64,000 nt of DNA from Chinchilla lanigera (GCF_000276665.1 NW_004955417.1:16635176-16699175), one strand, 5' to 3'; numbered from the stretch's first letter, positions 46,271-57,810 are shown. Notes: generated by a model from the letters alone, not told the origin. Numbers and translations: made by a program.

Positions 46271-47215
46271 TGTGCTATGGCTCGTATCTACATGTACCCC
46301 CAAAGTCTCACGTGTTCCTAAGTGGAGCTTTTGGAAGGTTATGGATCATGTGGTTTTGACATTCATCAGCTGATGAGCCCACTGTGAGATTATAGCTAAA
46401 TGTGATATTGGAAGGTAGAACCTGGTCAGAGGAGGTGGGTTTGTTACGGCAGAAACCCCCAGGCATAAATTGGGCTGTATTCCGCAAGAGACCCGAGTCC
46501 ATTGAGAACAAAACCGGTTTAATTTGAGGCTAGCCACCACTCTTCCTTCCAGTTGCCAAGCTGGAAAGTGGGCAAATGGCCAAATTTGTTCCACCTTATA
46601 TACATTTTGGTTTCCATGGTAACAGATTGGTATGTTACATTCGCTGACCCCAGTGGCCATATGCTTTCTCTCATCCTGTGGGACCCCAGGTCAGTTACAG
46701 GTCGCACGTCTAACCATGATAGATGTTTCTCCCATTATGTTCCATTTGTCTCCTTTTTTACAACCTATGCATGCCTTTAGGGTTACAATGTTTACCTAGG
46801 GCCAGGAGATGGAGCTGCCCAGGCAGGGTCATGGAGGGTTACCTAGGCCTAGGCGCTCCTTATCTCGGGGAGACGTTCCTGGGCAGAGTTGATCTGAGGA
46901 ATTAGCTCTTACACTGTCACGGGAGGTTTCCCAAGGCACCGCTTAGGCTTTTACTAAAACTATTTAATCTAAAATAATATGCTAAGATTCATTGCCCCCT
47001 ACAGGTCACTGGGGGCGTGGGCTGCAAGGGTCTATTTCCCTTCCTCTTGTTTCCCGCCACAATGCCGTGAGCTGTTGCTCCTCTGCCTTGCTGCCTTGCT
47101 GGGAGCCAGCAGAGTACGAATTGAAACTTTTACAAACTGTGAGCCAAAAATAAACCTTTTTTCCTCAGAGTTGTGGTTGATGGATATTGTGTCTCAGTGA
47201 CCAGAAAGTAAGACA
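46271..47215 (+). mobile_element. MaLR-type LTR split by a later LTR insertion
   Basis: Left part 46271-46441 ('tgtgctatggctcgtatcta', 'gattatagctaaatgtgata', 'gaacctggtcagaggaggtg') and right part 47004-47215 ('gtcactgggggcgtgggctg', 'gaattgaaacttttacaaac', 'gccaaaaataaacctttttt', 'ttgtgtctcagtgaccagaa', end 'agtaagaca') make one LTR of the 40845-41195 class once 46442-47003 is removed. Confidence 0.75.
46442..47003 (-). mobile_element. ERV-type solo LTR nested in a MaLR LTR
   Basis: 562-bp block bounded by TG ('tgttacggcagaaaccccca') and CA ('gattcattgccccctaca'). It sits exactly at the break in the host MaLR LTR and reads as an antisense LTR ('aaaaccggtttaatttgagg' is where a polyadenylation region would be). 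Flanking 4-mers 'ggtt' and 'ggtc' may be a decayed 4-bp duplication. Frames inside (46308-46905) are not genes. Confidence 0.65.
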
Positions 47216-50194
47216 ATGCACCATGTACGATTAATATTATTATGTCCTAAGATTAATAACTAAATTGGGCTAGGATACTATTGAATAAAAAATGAGGATG
47301 TGATTGAATAACTTAATGGATTATTACTTCATAAATGTTAGCATACATGCTTATGTACATGGGGAATGGATCTTAATGTCCAATTAAACATTAATGTGTA
47401 ACATGATTACATAGGGTGTTAGAAGTACAGTTTTTAATACTTAGGTAGTATTTGAAAACAATTTATGTGCTTCAAGTGGTAAAAGCAAGGAATAGTTCAA
47501 GTAAAATTTCAGCTTTGGAAGCTGATGGTGAAGCTACGGGATTTTTTGAATGTCTTGTAGAGACTATTTTTCCACTTTTTGGTTTATAAGACCAAAGTAT
47601 TATACAAATACTTTTTACTTATATAGAAAATATGTTAAAAAGTAACAAAAAGTGTAAAAACACTTGAACACCTCATTTGAGCTTACTCTCAAATAGACTT
47701 AGGAGTGGTTTAACAATGAGAATGGTAAGAAAATATAGGATAGATGCTATTTGTCTGATAATACAAGAATGTTCTACTGGTTGACATGCAATTCATGCAA
47801 GTACAATGTTACCAGTTACTAAAATTCAGAATATGCACTGGATTAATAGAAGCAATAGTATTTTTCATGATGTAGGTAGCTGAAGTACAGGAATGGCTGC
47901 TAGAATAAGGATTGAGAATACAGGGCTAACACACCTAACTAATTAGGAATGGATTCTCCTAGCAATAGGACTTCAGGTATAGTTTTGCTCCCCTGCACTC
48001 AGGGCCCTCGGAGAACCTCTGTCTTCATCTCATCCGCCCTCATCCCTGACACTAGTGCCAGAAGGTATGAGGGACACATTTCTGTACTTCTTAGACACCA
48101 GGAACTCACGCCAGCACAATGCTGACCCATTACAAAACCACCTGCCCATATTCCTTTCCACAATGCTGACCCATTACAAAACCACCTGCCCATATTCCTG
48201 TTACCCTGCTCCAGCAGCACTGGGTAGGTAGAAAAGCCTCGTGGCTCCAGCAGATATCCAACTGGCAAGCAAATGCAGTTCTCCCTTCTTCTCTGCCCTT
48301 GGTATGAAACTGAAAAACCAATTAGGTGCTCCTTCTCTAACCCTCACCAAATAGCACATTTCTGTCTTCCACCTCAGTTCTGAGACATGAATAGTAAAAA
48401 AGAGGGTTCTGCTGAGCTGATCTCTACAGCCAGTCCTGGATACCCCAAATAGCAGCCCACAGGTAGGGTGCTTAGCAAACTTTGCTCTTACTGGGGGCTT
48501 TAGACAATTACAGGGGAAAAAAATTCACTTATTACCCAGTATTATGCTATTATGATTCACTTTTTAATCTAATAGTTGTATATTAAGACATTATAAACTC
48601 TTGAGAAAATAAGTGTGTTTGAAAATTAGGCACTCTGCATCACATACAGTCCTCATGACAACTCTGTGAGAAATGTATCACTGTCACTTTATAGAAGGTA
48701 CTGGAAGAAATCTGACTCCCTAAATCATGACCCTCTTACTAAATGGAACTTCTGGAAGATCCATTTGTGTTTTGGTCATCCTCAGCAGCCTGCAAGTTAC
48801 ACAGAACCATACAGTTGCTGTTTGTGATCAACACACTAAAGCATCTGAAGTTTGCTCAAATTTAGGAATAGCCACTGTCTGGAGAATATTTTACTTATAT
48901 TATCACATATAAAGCTAAACATGCCTGTTTCGGCATCCTGTCTCTCACACACAAGTATGTATCTCCATAATTATGCACAAAAAAATTAATCTGAACAGTA
49001 TCCCCCCACATATAGTGGAATAACAGTAAACAAAGCTGACCTGGTTCATTATCTGGTCTTCTGTCCTCAACCTCTTCCAAACTACATTCCCGCACTGCTC
49101 AGATACCAATGGTCCTGATGAGATCATCAGATGATTCACTGTTAGAGAAGTACTAGTTCTTACTGTTTTGTCAGGTGATGCTGCTAAGTTCTGACCACTG
49201 AGGTATAAAAAGGTAACTCTTGTCTTTTACATATTAAGGAGGTAATATACTAGCGGTCGGATGCGTGTTTTGTTCAGGACATCTCAGCTGTCTCTGGGCA
49301 AGCGTATGCCTGGGCTAAGGAAGAGAACTCTGCCTAGGCAGTGACAGGGAGAAGCGGGGGTAGACAGGGGAATGCTAAAAGAGAGGAAGAGGAGGGGAAA
49401 GAGAAAGTGAGGGTCAGAAAGAGAAAGAAAATAGGAAGTTCTAGATCACTCTCATACATGGACATTCCCACTAAAGCTTTCCCCGTTCCAAGAGCCTAAC
49501 AGGCTTCACGTCTTTACACGAATTATTTCTCCTACAGTCACTGCAGAGATTTTTCAACTGCATCATGGATGTGTAAGCAAAGGCTGTTCTTATTAGTCCA
49601 GATTATTCATTAAAGACGTGTGAATGATACACTGAAAATATGTTCCACTACAACATTCAGAGAAGACTTTGCACATTAAAATTTAAAGATAAAACCATCT
49701 AGTAGTGCATGTATCTTGGTGATGGTAGCAGATTTTAAAGTCAGTAGATACATGCATGTAACACTGATTTTGGAGATTCAATTCTTAAAGAATTAGCAAG
49801 TTCTTTGGTTTTTAAACCCTGTATGTTACCAAGAACAAATATGCTGATAGTTAAATCATTTTGTATAGACTCTTTATCTCAGTTTTGACAAACTATAAGC
49901 AAAAAGTTACAAAAGTGTAAAAACAGACTGGATACTTCTGTCCAAATTCCTTAAAATATTACAGGTGAAGCATTCCATTTCGAGATTTTGACAAGAGTAT
50001 CATTGATCACATCATCTGATCAACTACCCCAATAAAATTATAGGAACAATTCAACAATTTCCCTACCATAAAACATAAATCTCTTAAAAAAATAAGCTAC
50101 TCAAACAAACCGAAGGCAAAAGCACCAGCTCTTTTTTAGTACCTGTGCACTTAGCATGAAAAGCAACCTGATTTTTGCTTCCATAACAGCTCTA
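47216..50194. other. Unassigned sequence with a 41-bp tandem duplication
   Basis: 3 kb with no gene. A 41-bp word starting 'cacaatgctgacccattaca' is present at 48115-48155 and again at 48159-48199. A weak antisense MIR trace lies near 48640-48715. Purine-rich stretch at 49370-49440. Confidence 0.45.
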
Positions 50195-51100
50195 CTAATA
50201 TAATCCACCTCCCACACAATCCACCTATCTAAAGTGTACAGTTCAATTTCACATTTTATCACTCCAAAAAACACCTGTAATACCCATTAGCTGTCATTGC
50301 TCCCCCTCCAGCAGCTCTAATCTATGTAGATCTGCCTTTATTCATATAAATGAAATCATGTAGGCTAGTGTGACTGGTTTCTACCTATTTTCAAGGTTCA
50401 TCCTTGTTGAACATGCATCTCTTAGCAATTCTACCCCCAAAATGAGTCCTTTTCCCTTTAGATTGTGGATACAGTAACAAGACAGTGCTGACCTAGCAGC
50501 AGGGACTTTTATTCTTGGCCAAGGAGACATGGGAGATAAAATCATTTAAATCAATCTTTCACCCCTTTAGAGGTCAGATTATACAGAATTTAAAAAAAGA
50601 AGAGGGACAGGCAAGCTAGTACAGGGGAGGAATATTTGCCTTTTCTGGAAATGGGAGACACTGGGAATTGGGCACTGTCTCTTTGCTCACTTTACGGTGT
50701 CACCCTGGTCGTCACCACCGGCACCTTTCTGGCAGTCACACAGCATGAAGATGGGATTACAGTGAAGTCAGGAGCTGCCTGGCACCAGCCATCTTAGATC
50801 CAACCAGTTTGGCGAGCCACCTGTCAAGGGACCTCTGGCCTACAGGGATCTCATCCTCAAAGATAAAGACTAGGGTTGGACACAAATTCAGCTCGGTCAT
50901 TTAGACAGTGTAAGATTCAGACAGGGCAACGACGCTATCGTCCGGAAATACACCACTGTATGGGTATACTGCACTTCATTTTATTTAATCAAATGATCAC
51001 TATTTGGGTGGTTTGTACTCACTGATTATTATGCATAATGCTACTATGACTTCTTATGTAGGTTTTTATGGGGTTTTCACTTGTTAGGCATGACTAAGTC
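50195..51100 (-). mobile_element. Old L1M 3' UTR, minus orientation, split by an LTR
   Basis: 50195-50425 ('gtgtacagttcaatttcaca', 'ttcatataaatgaaatcatg', 'ttttcaaggttcatccttgt') and 50950-51095 ('accactgtatgggtatactg', 'tatttgggtggtttgtactc', 'tatgcataatgctactatga') are consecutive parts of the antisense L1M 3' UTR, parted by an LTR insertion. Confidence 0.75.
50430..50940 (-). mobile_element. ERV-type LTR nested in L1M, minus orientation
   Basis: Contains the AATAAA complement in 'agcagggacttttattcttg'. On the minus strand this is followed by 'tgctgctaggtcagcactgt', an R/U5-like order. Exact termini are uncertain and could be tens of bases inside the stated range. Confidence 0.55.
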
Positions 51101-51378
51101 ATTGAACACTGGTGATCAACTCAACCTCTAATCTCTCCTCGGGGGGTTAGGAGGTGGGGCTTACAGTCCCAATCCTCCTGCCATGCCTGGCTCTTTCTTG
51201 TGACCAGCCTCCATCCTGAAGCTACCTAGTGGTGGCCAGTCATCAGCCAACTTATTAGCATACAGAAAGACACTTACCATTTCGAAGCTTCCAAGGATTT
51301 TCAAAGCTGAATGCCAAGAAATGGGATGGAAGACCAAATACATATCACACAATATCTTAAGCATGTAGTTTTTTATGT

Positions 51379-51775
51379 TGTAACACTCAAACCAAATTCA
51401 GACACCACAAAAGTGAAAAAGGCTTTATTTGGGGCCAGAACTTAAGAACTTCAATTCAGGAGAAGGATTCGGATAGCTCTGAATCAGCTGGCAGCAAAAA
51501 TGGGAGCTTCCATGGGTTATTGAACGTTGAGAGAGAACAGGAGCTATGTCACCGACAGAAAGTAGGTAAGTATATAAACAGAATGGAAATGTCCACAAAA
51601 CAGGTCTGATGACTTCTTCGTATGCTTCTTGGGCTCTCCTGGGCACAGTGTAGTCGTTCTCGGTTCTACAAGTGTGTAGTTAAGTGGTGGCTGTACCAAA
51701 ATTCCCACTCCGGGCAGCATCTGGATTGTGCCTAAATCGATTATTAACAGCCTCTGGCTTCCATTTTGAAAAGCT
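51379..51775 (-). mobile_element. ERV-type LTR, minus orientation
   Basis: Begins 'tgtaacactcaaaccaaatt' (complement of a CA end) and holds 'gaaaaaggctttatttgggg', the complement of an AATAAA signal about 45 bp in. The right end is approximate. Reverse frames at 51425-51646 are not genes. Confidence 0.5.
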
Positions 51776-53213
51776 CTTTCAATGTTTCACTCATGTTTTT
51801 TTACTTTCAATTATTCAATAATGCTAACAAATTATTTTTAAAAATCAAGTATAAAACTTTGTCAAAATTTTCTCTTATTAATATAATTGTATGACAGTCA
51901 CTATGCTCTGCTTTCATTAACTTTTCTTGTAACTCAATAGCATTTTCACGTATATTTCCTGTATTCTGGGGCATCAGCATCCATTTCCCTTTATTTCTGA
52001 AGTCATACCATAATTTCTTTCTAGTTTGTTATATTTGTGTGTTACAGGCTTCAACTGTGGCACCAGATATGGACAACATCACCTAGAGACAATGAAAAAT
52101 GCAAAATCCTTGATTATGTGATTGGCTCATAAATGGCACCTGCTCTATTTAGAACCCATGATTAACAATGGGCATTTGCTCTGATTTCTAGGACAAAGCC
52201 TTGCTACTGGGTATGAGAGAATGAAGGGGTGTAAGGACCATGCCTGGCAATACCGTATGGCAAGGACTTCTTAAAATACGGAGCCAGTGGAAGGGTGGCA
52301 CTCAGTAGCTGTAGCAGAAAATGGACCTTGATCATATCATCTGGTCCCACCTAGCAGCACTTAAAACCAGGAAAAACAAGAAGGCTTATTCTTGGACTTT
52401 TTGGTAAGGTGAGCCATTAAGTTTTAAGTCAATTTAGGTCAGACTTTCTGTTACTTATACCCAGAAGTCTGACTTCATGATGACTATTTTCTCATTGTGT
52501 AACTATACTCTGGAGATTTAGTCTCCATTTTTACCTATGATTTTATGGATAACTTAATGGATACTTTAAAAATGAAAATAGGGGTTTATTAAGTAAATTA
52601 CACCTTTAAAAGGAAGAAAAATTTTTTCCACTGAAAAATAGCCTAGAGACTCCTCAAAACTGTATATTTATGAAAAGAAATTTGAAAGCAACTTCTTGGC
52701 ACCAAAGAAGAAGATAAAAGTAAATATACAGGATCTTTCAATCTTGAAATTGACTGACATTTTCCATATACCCCAACCCAATATTTTACTCTAAAGAGAA
52801 ATGGGGGGGGTGTACAGATCTGTAATGTATCTTTAAGCCACTTAGCTTACTCACTAGGAACTGCAGTGGGGGCAAACCTGTGACAACAGTAGGCTGTTTT
52901 TATCCCTGAAGGCCCCCAAAGGTTTGGCCTCACAGGATGCACGTAACATGTACCCATCTTTTCCTCCTCTTCTGTCTCTCAAGCCTGTTTTTCTTTCATT
53001 AAAATTTAGTTCAGCAAAATACTTGCCCTGATAGATGAAAGACCTGTTAAGAACAAGTATTTTCTAATTGATAGATTTTTATCTTCATTTTTTTTGTCTC
53101 TTAAATTAAGGTCTTAACTGCCTTATTAAAATATGGAAACCATATTGACGTTTACATAAGATACATACCTTAAACGGCCATAAAAAGTATTTAAAAAATT
53201 AAAACATACCTGG
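51776..53213. other. Unassigned intergenic sequence
   Basis: AT-rich, no gene. A faint hAT-type trace near 52060-52130 ('gacaacatcacctagagac') is too weak to call. Confidence 0.4.
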
Positions 53214-53392
53214 GAAGATGGGGACAGTGGCACACACCTGAAATCCCAGTTACTCAGGAGAGTGAGGAATAACATTTGAGGCCAAGTGAACAACTTAGAG
53301 AGATCCTGTCTCAGACTAAAACACAAAAAGGGGGCTGGGGATGTAGCTTAGCACTTCTTGGGTTCAGTCCCTGGTAATGCATAAAACCAAAG
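53214..53392 (+). mobile_element. B1-ID dimeric SINE
   Basis: Left monomer B1 ('gacagtggcacacacctgaa', 'ttactcaggagagtgaggaa', 'gatcctgtctcagactaaaa'), A-rich linker, right monomer short ID ('gggggctggggatgtagctt', 'cttgggttcagtccctggta'). This is the arrangement of MEN/B1-dID elements known from squirrel-like and some other non-muroid rodents. Confidence 0.8.
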
Positions 53393-53569
53393 CCAAAAAC
53401 AGCTGCCCCCCCGCAAACCAAAACCCTGGGCAAACAGTACACATATGAACAAATAAAATTTACGGTGAAAAAGTTTAATGTATAAACAGAATCATCTTCT
53501 TTAAACTTTCAGAAAAAATAGTATTTATTTAACAAACAGAATTTATTATCGTTTTTCCTTGTGTGGCAG

Positions 53570-53910
53570 ACTGCTATGTTAACGGCCCCACATGAATCAC
53601 ACCTCCCGCAGTCTGTATCCCCGTGTAGTCCCCTCACACTGACTGCCCACGTGACTGACTCTGTCCGATGAATCATCAGCAGATATAATGATGAGGGAGA
53701 AACAGGTGTGCTGAGCCTTTGCACAGTGGAGCTTGCCCTCTGGGAATGTTCTCACTATCATGGGGAAAAGCCCACTGTAGCCTACTGGAGGGTAAGAGAT
53801 CATGCAGCGCAAAGATGTTCAACTCACAGAACTATGAAAATTCATAGATCTTGTTTTTAAACCAGAGCTTCGGAGCAGTTTGTTATGAAACAGTGAATAA
53901 TAATGCAGAG
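53570..53910 (+). mobile_element. MLT1-type MaLR LTR
   Basis: 'cggccccacatgaatcacac', 'ccccgtgtagtcccctcaca', 'ttgcacagtggagcttgccc', 'aaaagcccactgtagcctac' and a tail with 'gcagtttgttatgaaacagt' follow the MLT1 LTR order. Confidence 0.7.
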
Positions 53911-54360
53911 CCTAATTTGTGTTATAAAGCAAATAGATAAAAATTAAAAAGCTATGCTTCACTTAAAAAATTAAGGTCTCTCAGCAGACATTATTAGACC
54001 TATACTTTTGAAATTTCCCTTTTTATGCAGATTCAGTTATACAGTCCATTTAAATATCTGTAATAGTCAACACTTTTAACTGTTACCCTAGTATATTCTA
54101 TAGGTAGACTATGCCAACCTAATTAACTGAATGCAGTATACAGCAAATATTTTTAAATACTTAACTTTACATATTTCATAAAAAAGATGATATTCTTGCC
54201 TTTGTTTTTAAAAAATAAGTGTACTTGCCAACATTATCGTTGTATTTTTTATAGAAGCCAGTGTTCCCTAAATCTGACGCTTCATTTCCTATGTTTTAGA
54301 GAATCATAATCTCTTAATACATTTTTAATATTCTTTAAAAATGAAAAAAGTCATAAGATT

Positions 54361-54366
54361 TTTATT
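54361..54366 (-). promoter_or_regulatory. Candidate polyadenylation signal for NUDCD1
   Basis: Minus-strand AATAAA 87 nt after the NUDCD1 stop codon, in AU-rich sequence expected of its 3' UTR. Other AATAAA words occur further downstream (for example near 53523), so the real cleavage site cannot be fixed by eye. Confidence 0.4.
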
Positions 54367-54452
54367 TAACATATTTAAATTTAATAAATTACACTATAAC
54401 TAGCTACCAGTGAATACTTTTCCAGCACAGAGAAGCCAATATATTAGAGAAA

Positions 54453-54745
54453 TCAATTCTCTGTATTTACTTTTATTAAAAAGAGGTTTTTGGTAGTTAG
54501 AACAAATAATCTCTCGTTCGTTGCCTGAAAGCCTAAAATAGGATCATTGGTTTCCAAGCTTGCTACTTGCTGCTTAGCAACCTGCCCTACATGCCTGCCT
54601 TCCTTTCTATTGTACAGCACGGTGGACATGGGAGCGGGCTGGCGGTAGATGAACACATGTCGGACGCACTCACAAAGGGCTGCGTAGGAGTAATTTGGAG
54701 CACAGGTGAAAAACTTTTTGTCTCTCTTTGATGCTTGCACATAAC
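54453..54745 (-). CDS. NUDCD1: NUDCD1 last coding exon
   Basis: Terminal coding exon of NudC domain containing 1 (CML66), a CS-domain protein described as nuclear/cytosolic and linked to dynein and Hsp90-client functions through the NudC family. On the minus strand the acceptor 'tatgttcttggcag' ends at 54746. The exon opens in phase 1 ('GT TAT' completes a glycine with the G from the upstream exon) and runs 293 nt to TGA at 54455-54453. It encodes the C-terminal segment, including '[12 protein letters not shown]', '[13 protein letters not shown]', '[18 protein letters not shown]', '[18 protein letters not shown]' and the end 'FLIKVNTEN', with no internal stop. As I recall the human protein, differences are few (for example H for R/Q at two places). 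The upstream ATG-like start in an open frame at 54758 is not a real start. This exon is far from the CS domain and lies in the conserved C-terminal region. Confidence 0.95.
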
Positions 54746-56459
54746 CTGCCAAGAACATAAAACAAAACTGCTATTACAAATGAAATTCCTAAGCAGCACA
54801 TATACCATAATACTCGAAACAGTTGTTAGAATTCGGAACCATGAACCATTAGCTGGTTTTTCTTAATTGGTGCAAATATAAATTTTAATCCCTAAGTAAT
54901 AAAATAGACATGTTTTTAACTCTGTAAGAAAAGCACAATACAGTCCCACTTAATTTCTATTAATAAACACTAAAAATGTGAAATCTAAAGCACTATATGC
55001 CAAAAAATCTTTAAACGCCAATTCAATATACCGACTGATGAGTAACTGACATGTTATGACAGATTCATTTTCTTTTATCAAATAAATGAGAAATGTTTAT
55101 ACACTAGCATCCTAGTTATTTTAGGAGTCTGTTCATAATGTAGGCCTGCAGAACTGTTCATAATATATCTCTCAAGGCTTTTTCTCATCATCCTTGTGAG
55201 GTCTATGGACTTTACAACACCAACATTGTCATACTATCTTGGTATACTTCAACCCCTAGAAGTAGAACCCTGAGACTACTACATCCTAAAAACAACTCAA
55301 GTATCCTTCAAAAATCTTAATTAGAATGTCCTTGAAAACTAATTGAAAAAAATCTTAATCTTGTCTTAAAATCATGTACATGTTGAAAAAATATCTCTTC
55401 AGATTAAAGGGATAGTTATACTCTGAAAAATAAATTAGGATTTTCAAACTGGAACATGGTTACTGAACATTATAATGTGAAATAAAAAATGTTAATGGAG
55501 TATCAGTGAAAAACTAAGATCTTCGCACACAACAAATGAGCAAAGCCATGGGTACAGGAAGATCAGTAGTTTTTTTACATATTAAGTAAGGTTTGAGGAA
55601 TGGAAAGTGAAGTGGATGTAGATCCTTATTTGAGTAGCACAGAATTAGCTGTCCAAGCTAGTAATGCAGGTGGTATCTCAAGAGTACATATCTAATGTGA
55701 AGTTAATTTAACTGAGACTCAAGCACATAACTCCTCCACAACAGAGGCTCACACAGGCAAATGAAGGATCTGAGCATCGAACAGAACTTTCCCTGTAGTG
55801 AAGGAAGAGAGAAGAGAATGAAAAAAACAGAAATTACAGTACAGAAGCTAAGGCTACAAATGTGATGGTACTGTAAATTCCACAAATATCACAAGCAACA
55901 AGTACATGATTTTAAGACAAAATCAGTCAATCAGATTTTGTATTTCAGGTCAAAAGAAACTATTTGGAGTCTGAATTAGCCAGTTTAGCAGCGTACATTA
56001 TTAACCAAAAGGGATAAGTGACAATCTCTATAGTTAGTGTTGTGCATATATATTCACCTACAGGCATACTTTTTGCTTCTACTGCCAGTTTAAAATAACC
56101 TTTCAGTAAAGCAATAATGTGGCTAACTCACACTAAAAATTTGTCTCCCAATGCTAATGTATTTTGAACTAAAATCAATGATTGTATAGTCTGTAAATAT
56201 ATAGTTTAAAAATTTTCAGTCCCTTGTTTTTAACTAGTAATTTCTGCTTTATCCTATTAAATAAATTTACTGTCTACTCATCACCACATTCCTTAGGAGT
56301 TCTCATTCTAATGATTCTTTGCACCAAAGTTCAAGGAAAGGTGTCTCCTAATATGGATTACCTTAGAGCATTTATGTTTTTGATGATTACTCTGAAGAAG
56401 TTTCTTGGTGTGTTACTAAGGACTGAGGTACATCCCAACCCCTTTTAAACTTGATAACA

Positions 56460-56546
56460 TTTATGCATATATATACATATATATATTTATACATATACAT
56501 ATATATTTATATTTTACATATATTTATATTTATATATATATTTATT
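56460..56546. repeat. TA-rich microsatellite
   Basis: 'tgcatatatatacatatata' grading into 'tatttatatttatatatata' at the tail side of the antisense SINE next to it. Confidence 0.8.
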
Positions 56547-56735
56547 TGTGGTCCTCGAGATTGAACCTCAGGCCTTTGCTCTACCCAAATTCCCAATCTT
56601 TTTTCTTTTTACTTTTTCAGACAGGTCTTGCCTAGTTGTTAAATTATCCATGCTAGGTTCAAATCTGTGATCCTCCTGCCTCAGCTTCCCAGTGTGCTAG
56701 GATTATAGGTGTGACCACTAAACCTGGTACTCTGA
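56547..56735 (-). mobile_element. B1-ID dimeric SINE, minus orientation
   Basis: Complement order: ID part 'tggtcctcgagattgaacct' and 'tttgctctacccaaattccc', T-rich linker, then B1 part 'cagacaggtcttgcctagtt', 'gatcctcctgcctcagcttc', 'gctaggattataggtgtgac'. Diverged, same structure as 53214-53392. Confidence 0.72.
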
Positions 56736-57071
56736 GAACTTAAACACAAGTTCCTTGTAGGTCTCTGTCAAGCCCCTTGTTCTTATTCTAACATTGCAGC
56801 TTACTGAATTAAAATAAGAAAATGACTGGTTGGAACAATTCAAGTGGTCAGATAACCATTTCCATTTTCATCCTAGGGTGATCTTCTCCACAAGCCTAAG
56901 AACAGATGAGTCCTATGCACTAACCATGTCAACTACAATATAAGCAACTCAGTCTTAGCACACATCAGTCTGAATGTAGTTAGATCATTCAATTTAACAA
57001 GAAATGACCTTTAAAACAGTGGTGTTTTGGTATAGTGCAAAATGCTGTGAAAGAGCTTGCTTCACCCATAC

Positions 57072-57231
57072 CTAGAGCATTGAACGTTGCGATGTGCTCC
57101 CACATGTCGTCGTGTTTGCTGGAGTGTGGCTGCCAGAGCAGGGCATCAACATCGTGGCGCAGACAGAAGCAGGGCATTTCTTTAGGGTCCACTATGACCG
57201 AGAAAAGGTACTGGTTGCTTCCAAGATTGAC
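57072..57231 (-). CDS. NUDCD1: NUDCD1 penultimate coding exon
   Basis: 160-nt internal exon. Acceptor 'tctttttag' ends at 57232 and donor 'gtatgggtg' starts at 57071. It opens in phase 0 and leaves one base, so 53 codons plus the G that completes the glycine of the next exon. Translation starts '[20 protein letters not shown]' and continues through '[19 protein letters not shown]' to 'HIATFNAL', which I recognise as the NUDCD1 C-terminal region. Joined to the exon at 54453-54745 the frame stays open to the stop, giving the last 150 residues. The longer open frame reported across 56989-57192 reads through the donor and is not real. Neighbour upstream exons lie beyond 64000. I looked for the preceding exon and did not find it in the window. 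Confidence 0.95.
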
Positions 57232-57334
57232 CTAAAAAGAGACAAAAAATTAATTTAGTCAACAACAAAATTAAAACAATGACAAAAACAGCACAGCGCT
57301 AAGGGTCAGCAACTATTCTAAACTTTTGAAAAAT

Positions 57335-57512
57335 CTGTTCTGATTTAGTCTTCACAGCGTCCTCAAAGAAATGTGCTCCTGTTACATCTGGTGTAAAGCT
57401 GAAGGAAGTGGCGCACAGCCCGCTTCACTGGCCCAAGGCCAGCCTGTTCCTAAATTATGGAGACGAGATTTGGACTGAGGGTCTACGTTCATAACCACTG
57501 TGCTATCTACTC
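57335..57512 (-). repeat. MIR SINE, minus orientation
   Basis: 'gatttagtcttcacagcgtc', 'ctggcccaaggccagcctgt', 'gagatttggactgagggtct', 'cataaccactgtgctatcta' follow the reversed MIR order. Confidence 0.7.
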
Positions 57513-57639
57513 TCAATTAATAGGAGCTAGTTCAAACCACGATAGATATAAAACATCAATTTAATAATAAGGTAAATAGTTTTAAACCATAGAATACAAA
57601 CATGGAATTCACTAGCTAACTTTGCCAGCTTTTAATACT

Positions 57640-57810
57640 TCTGAGCACATTCTATATGCCAGGCATGCCACAAGTATCAATCTTCTCAACAGCCCACAAG
57701 GCTGCTACTGCCTTCACTTCACAGATTAAAGAACAGTCTTGGAGAGCTTAAGTGATTTGTTGTAGGCTACAGAGAAGTGTAACAATACTGGGATTCAAAC
57801 ATCTAACTAC
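57640..57810 (-). repeat. MIR-type SINE, minus orientation
   Basis: 'cattctatatgccaggcatg', 'ttcacttcacagattaaaga', 'gagagcttaagtgatttgtt', 'aacaatactgggattcaaac' are reverse MIR words. It lies 130 bp from another MIR in the same orientation. Confidence 0.75.

Larger units (their letters stand above)
54746..57071 (-). other. NUDCD1: NUDCD1 intron between the last two coding exons
   Basis: Donor 'CTAG|gtatgggtg' at 57071 and acceptor '...ttggcag' at 54746. About 2.3 kb. It holds a TA-rich microsatellite (56460-56546) and a dimeric SINE (56547-56735). The rest (54746-56459) is unassigned single-copy-like DNA. Confidence 0.85.

Noticed and set aside
56989..57192. Reverse open frame with an ATG start over the NUDCD1 exon
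   Set aside because: It reads through the GT donor at 57071 into intron and uses an internal methionine. The real exon is 57072-57231.
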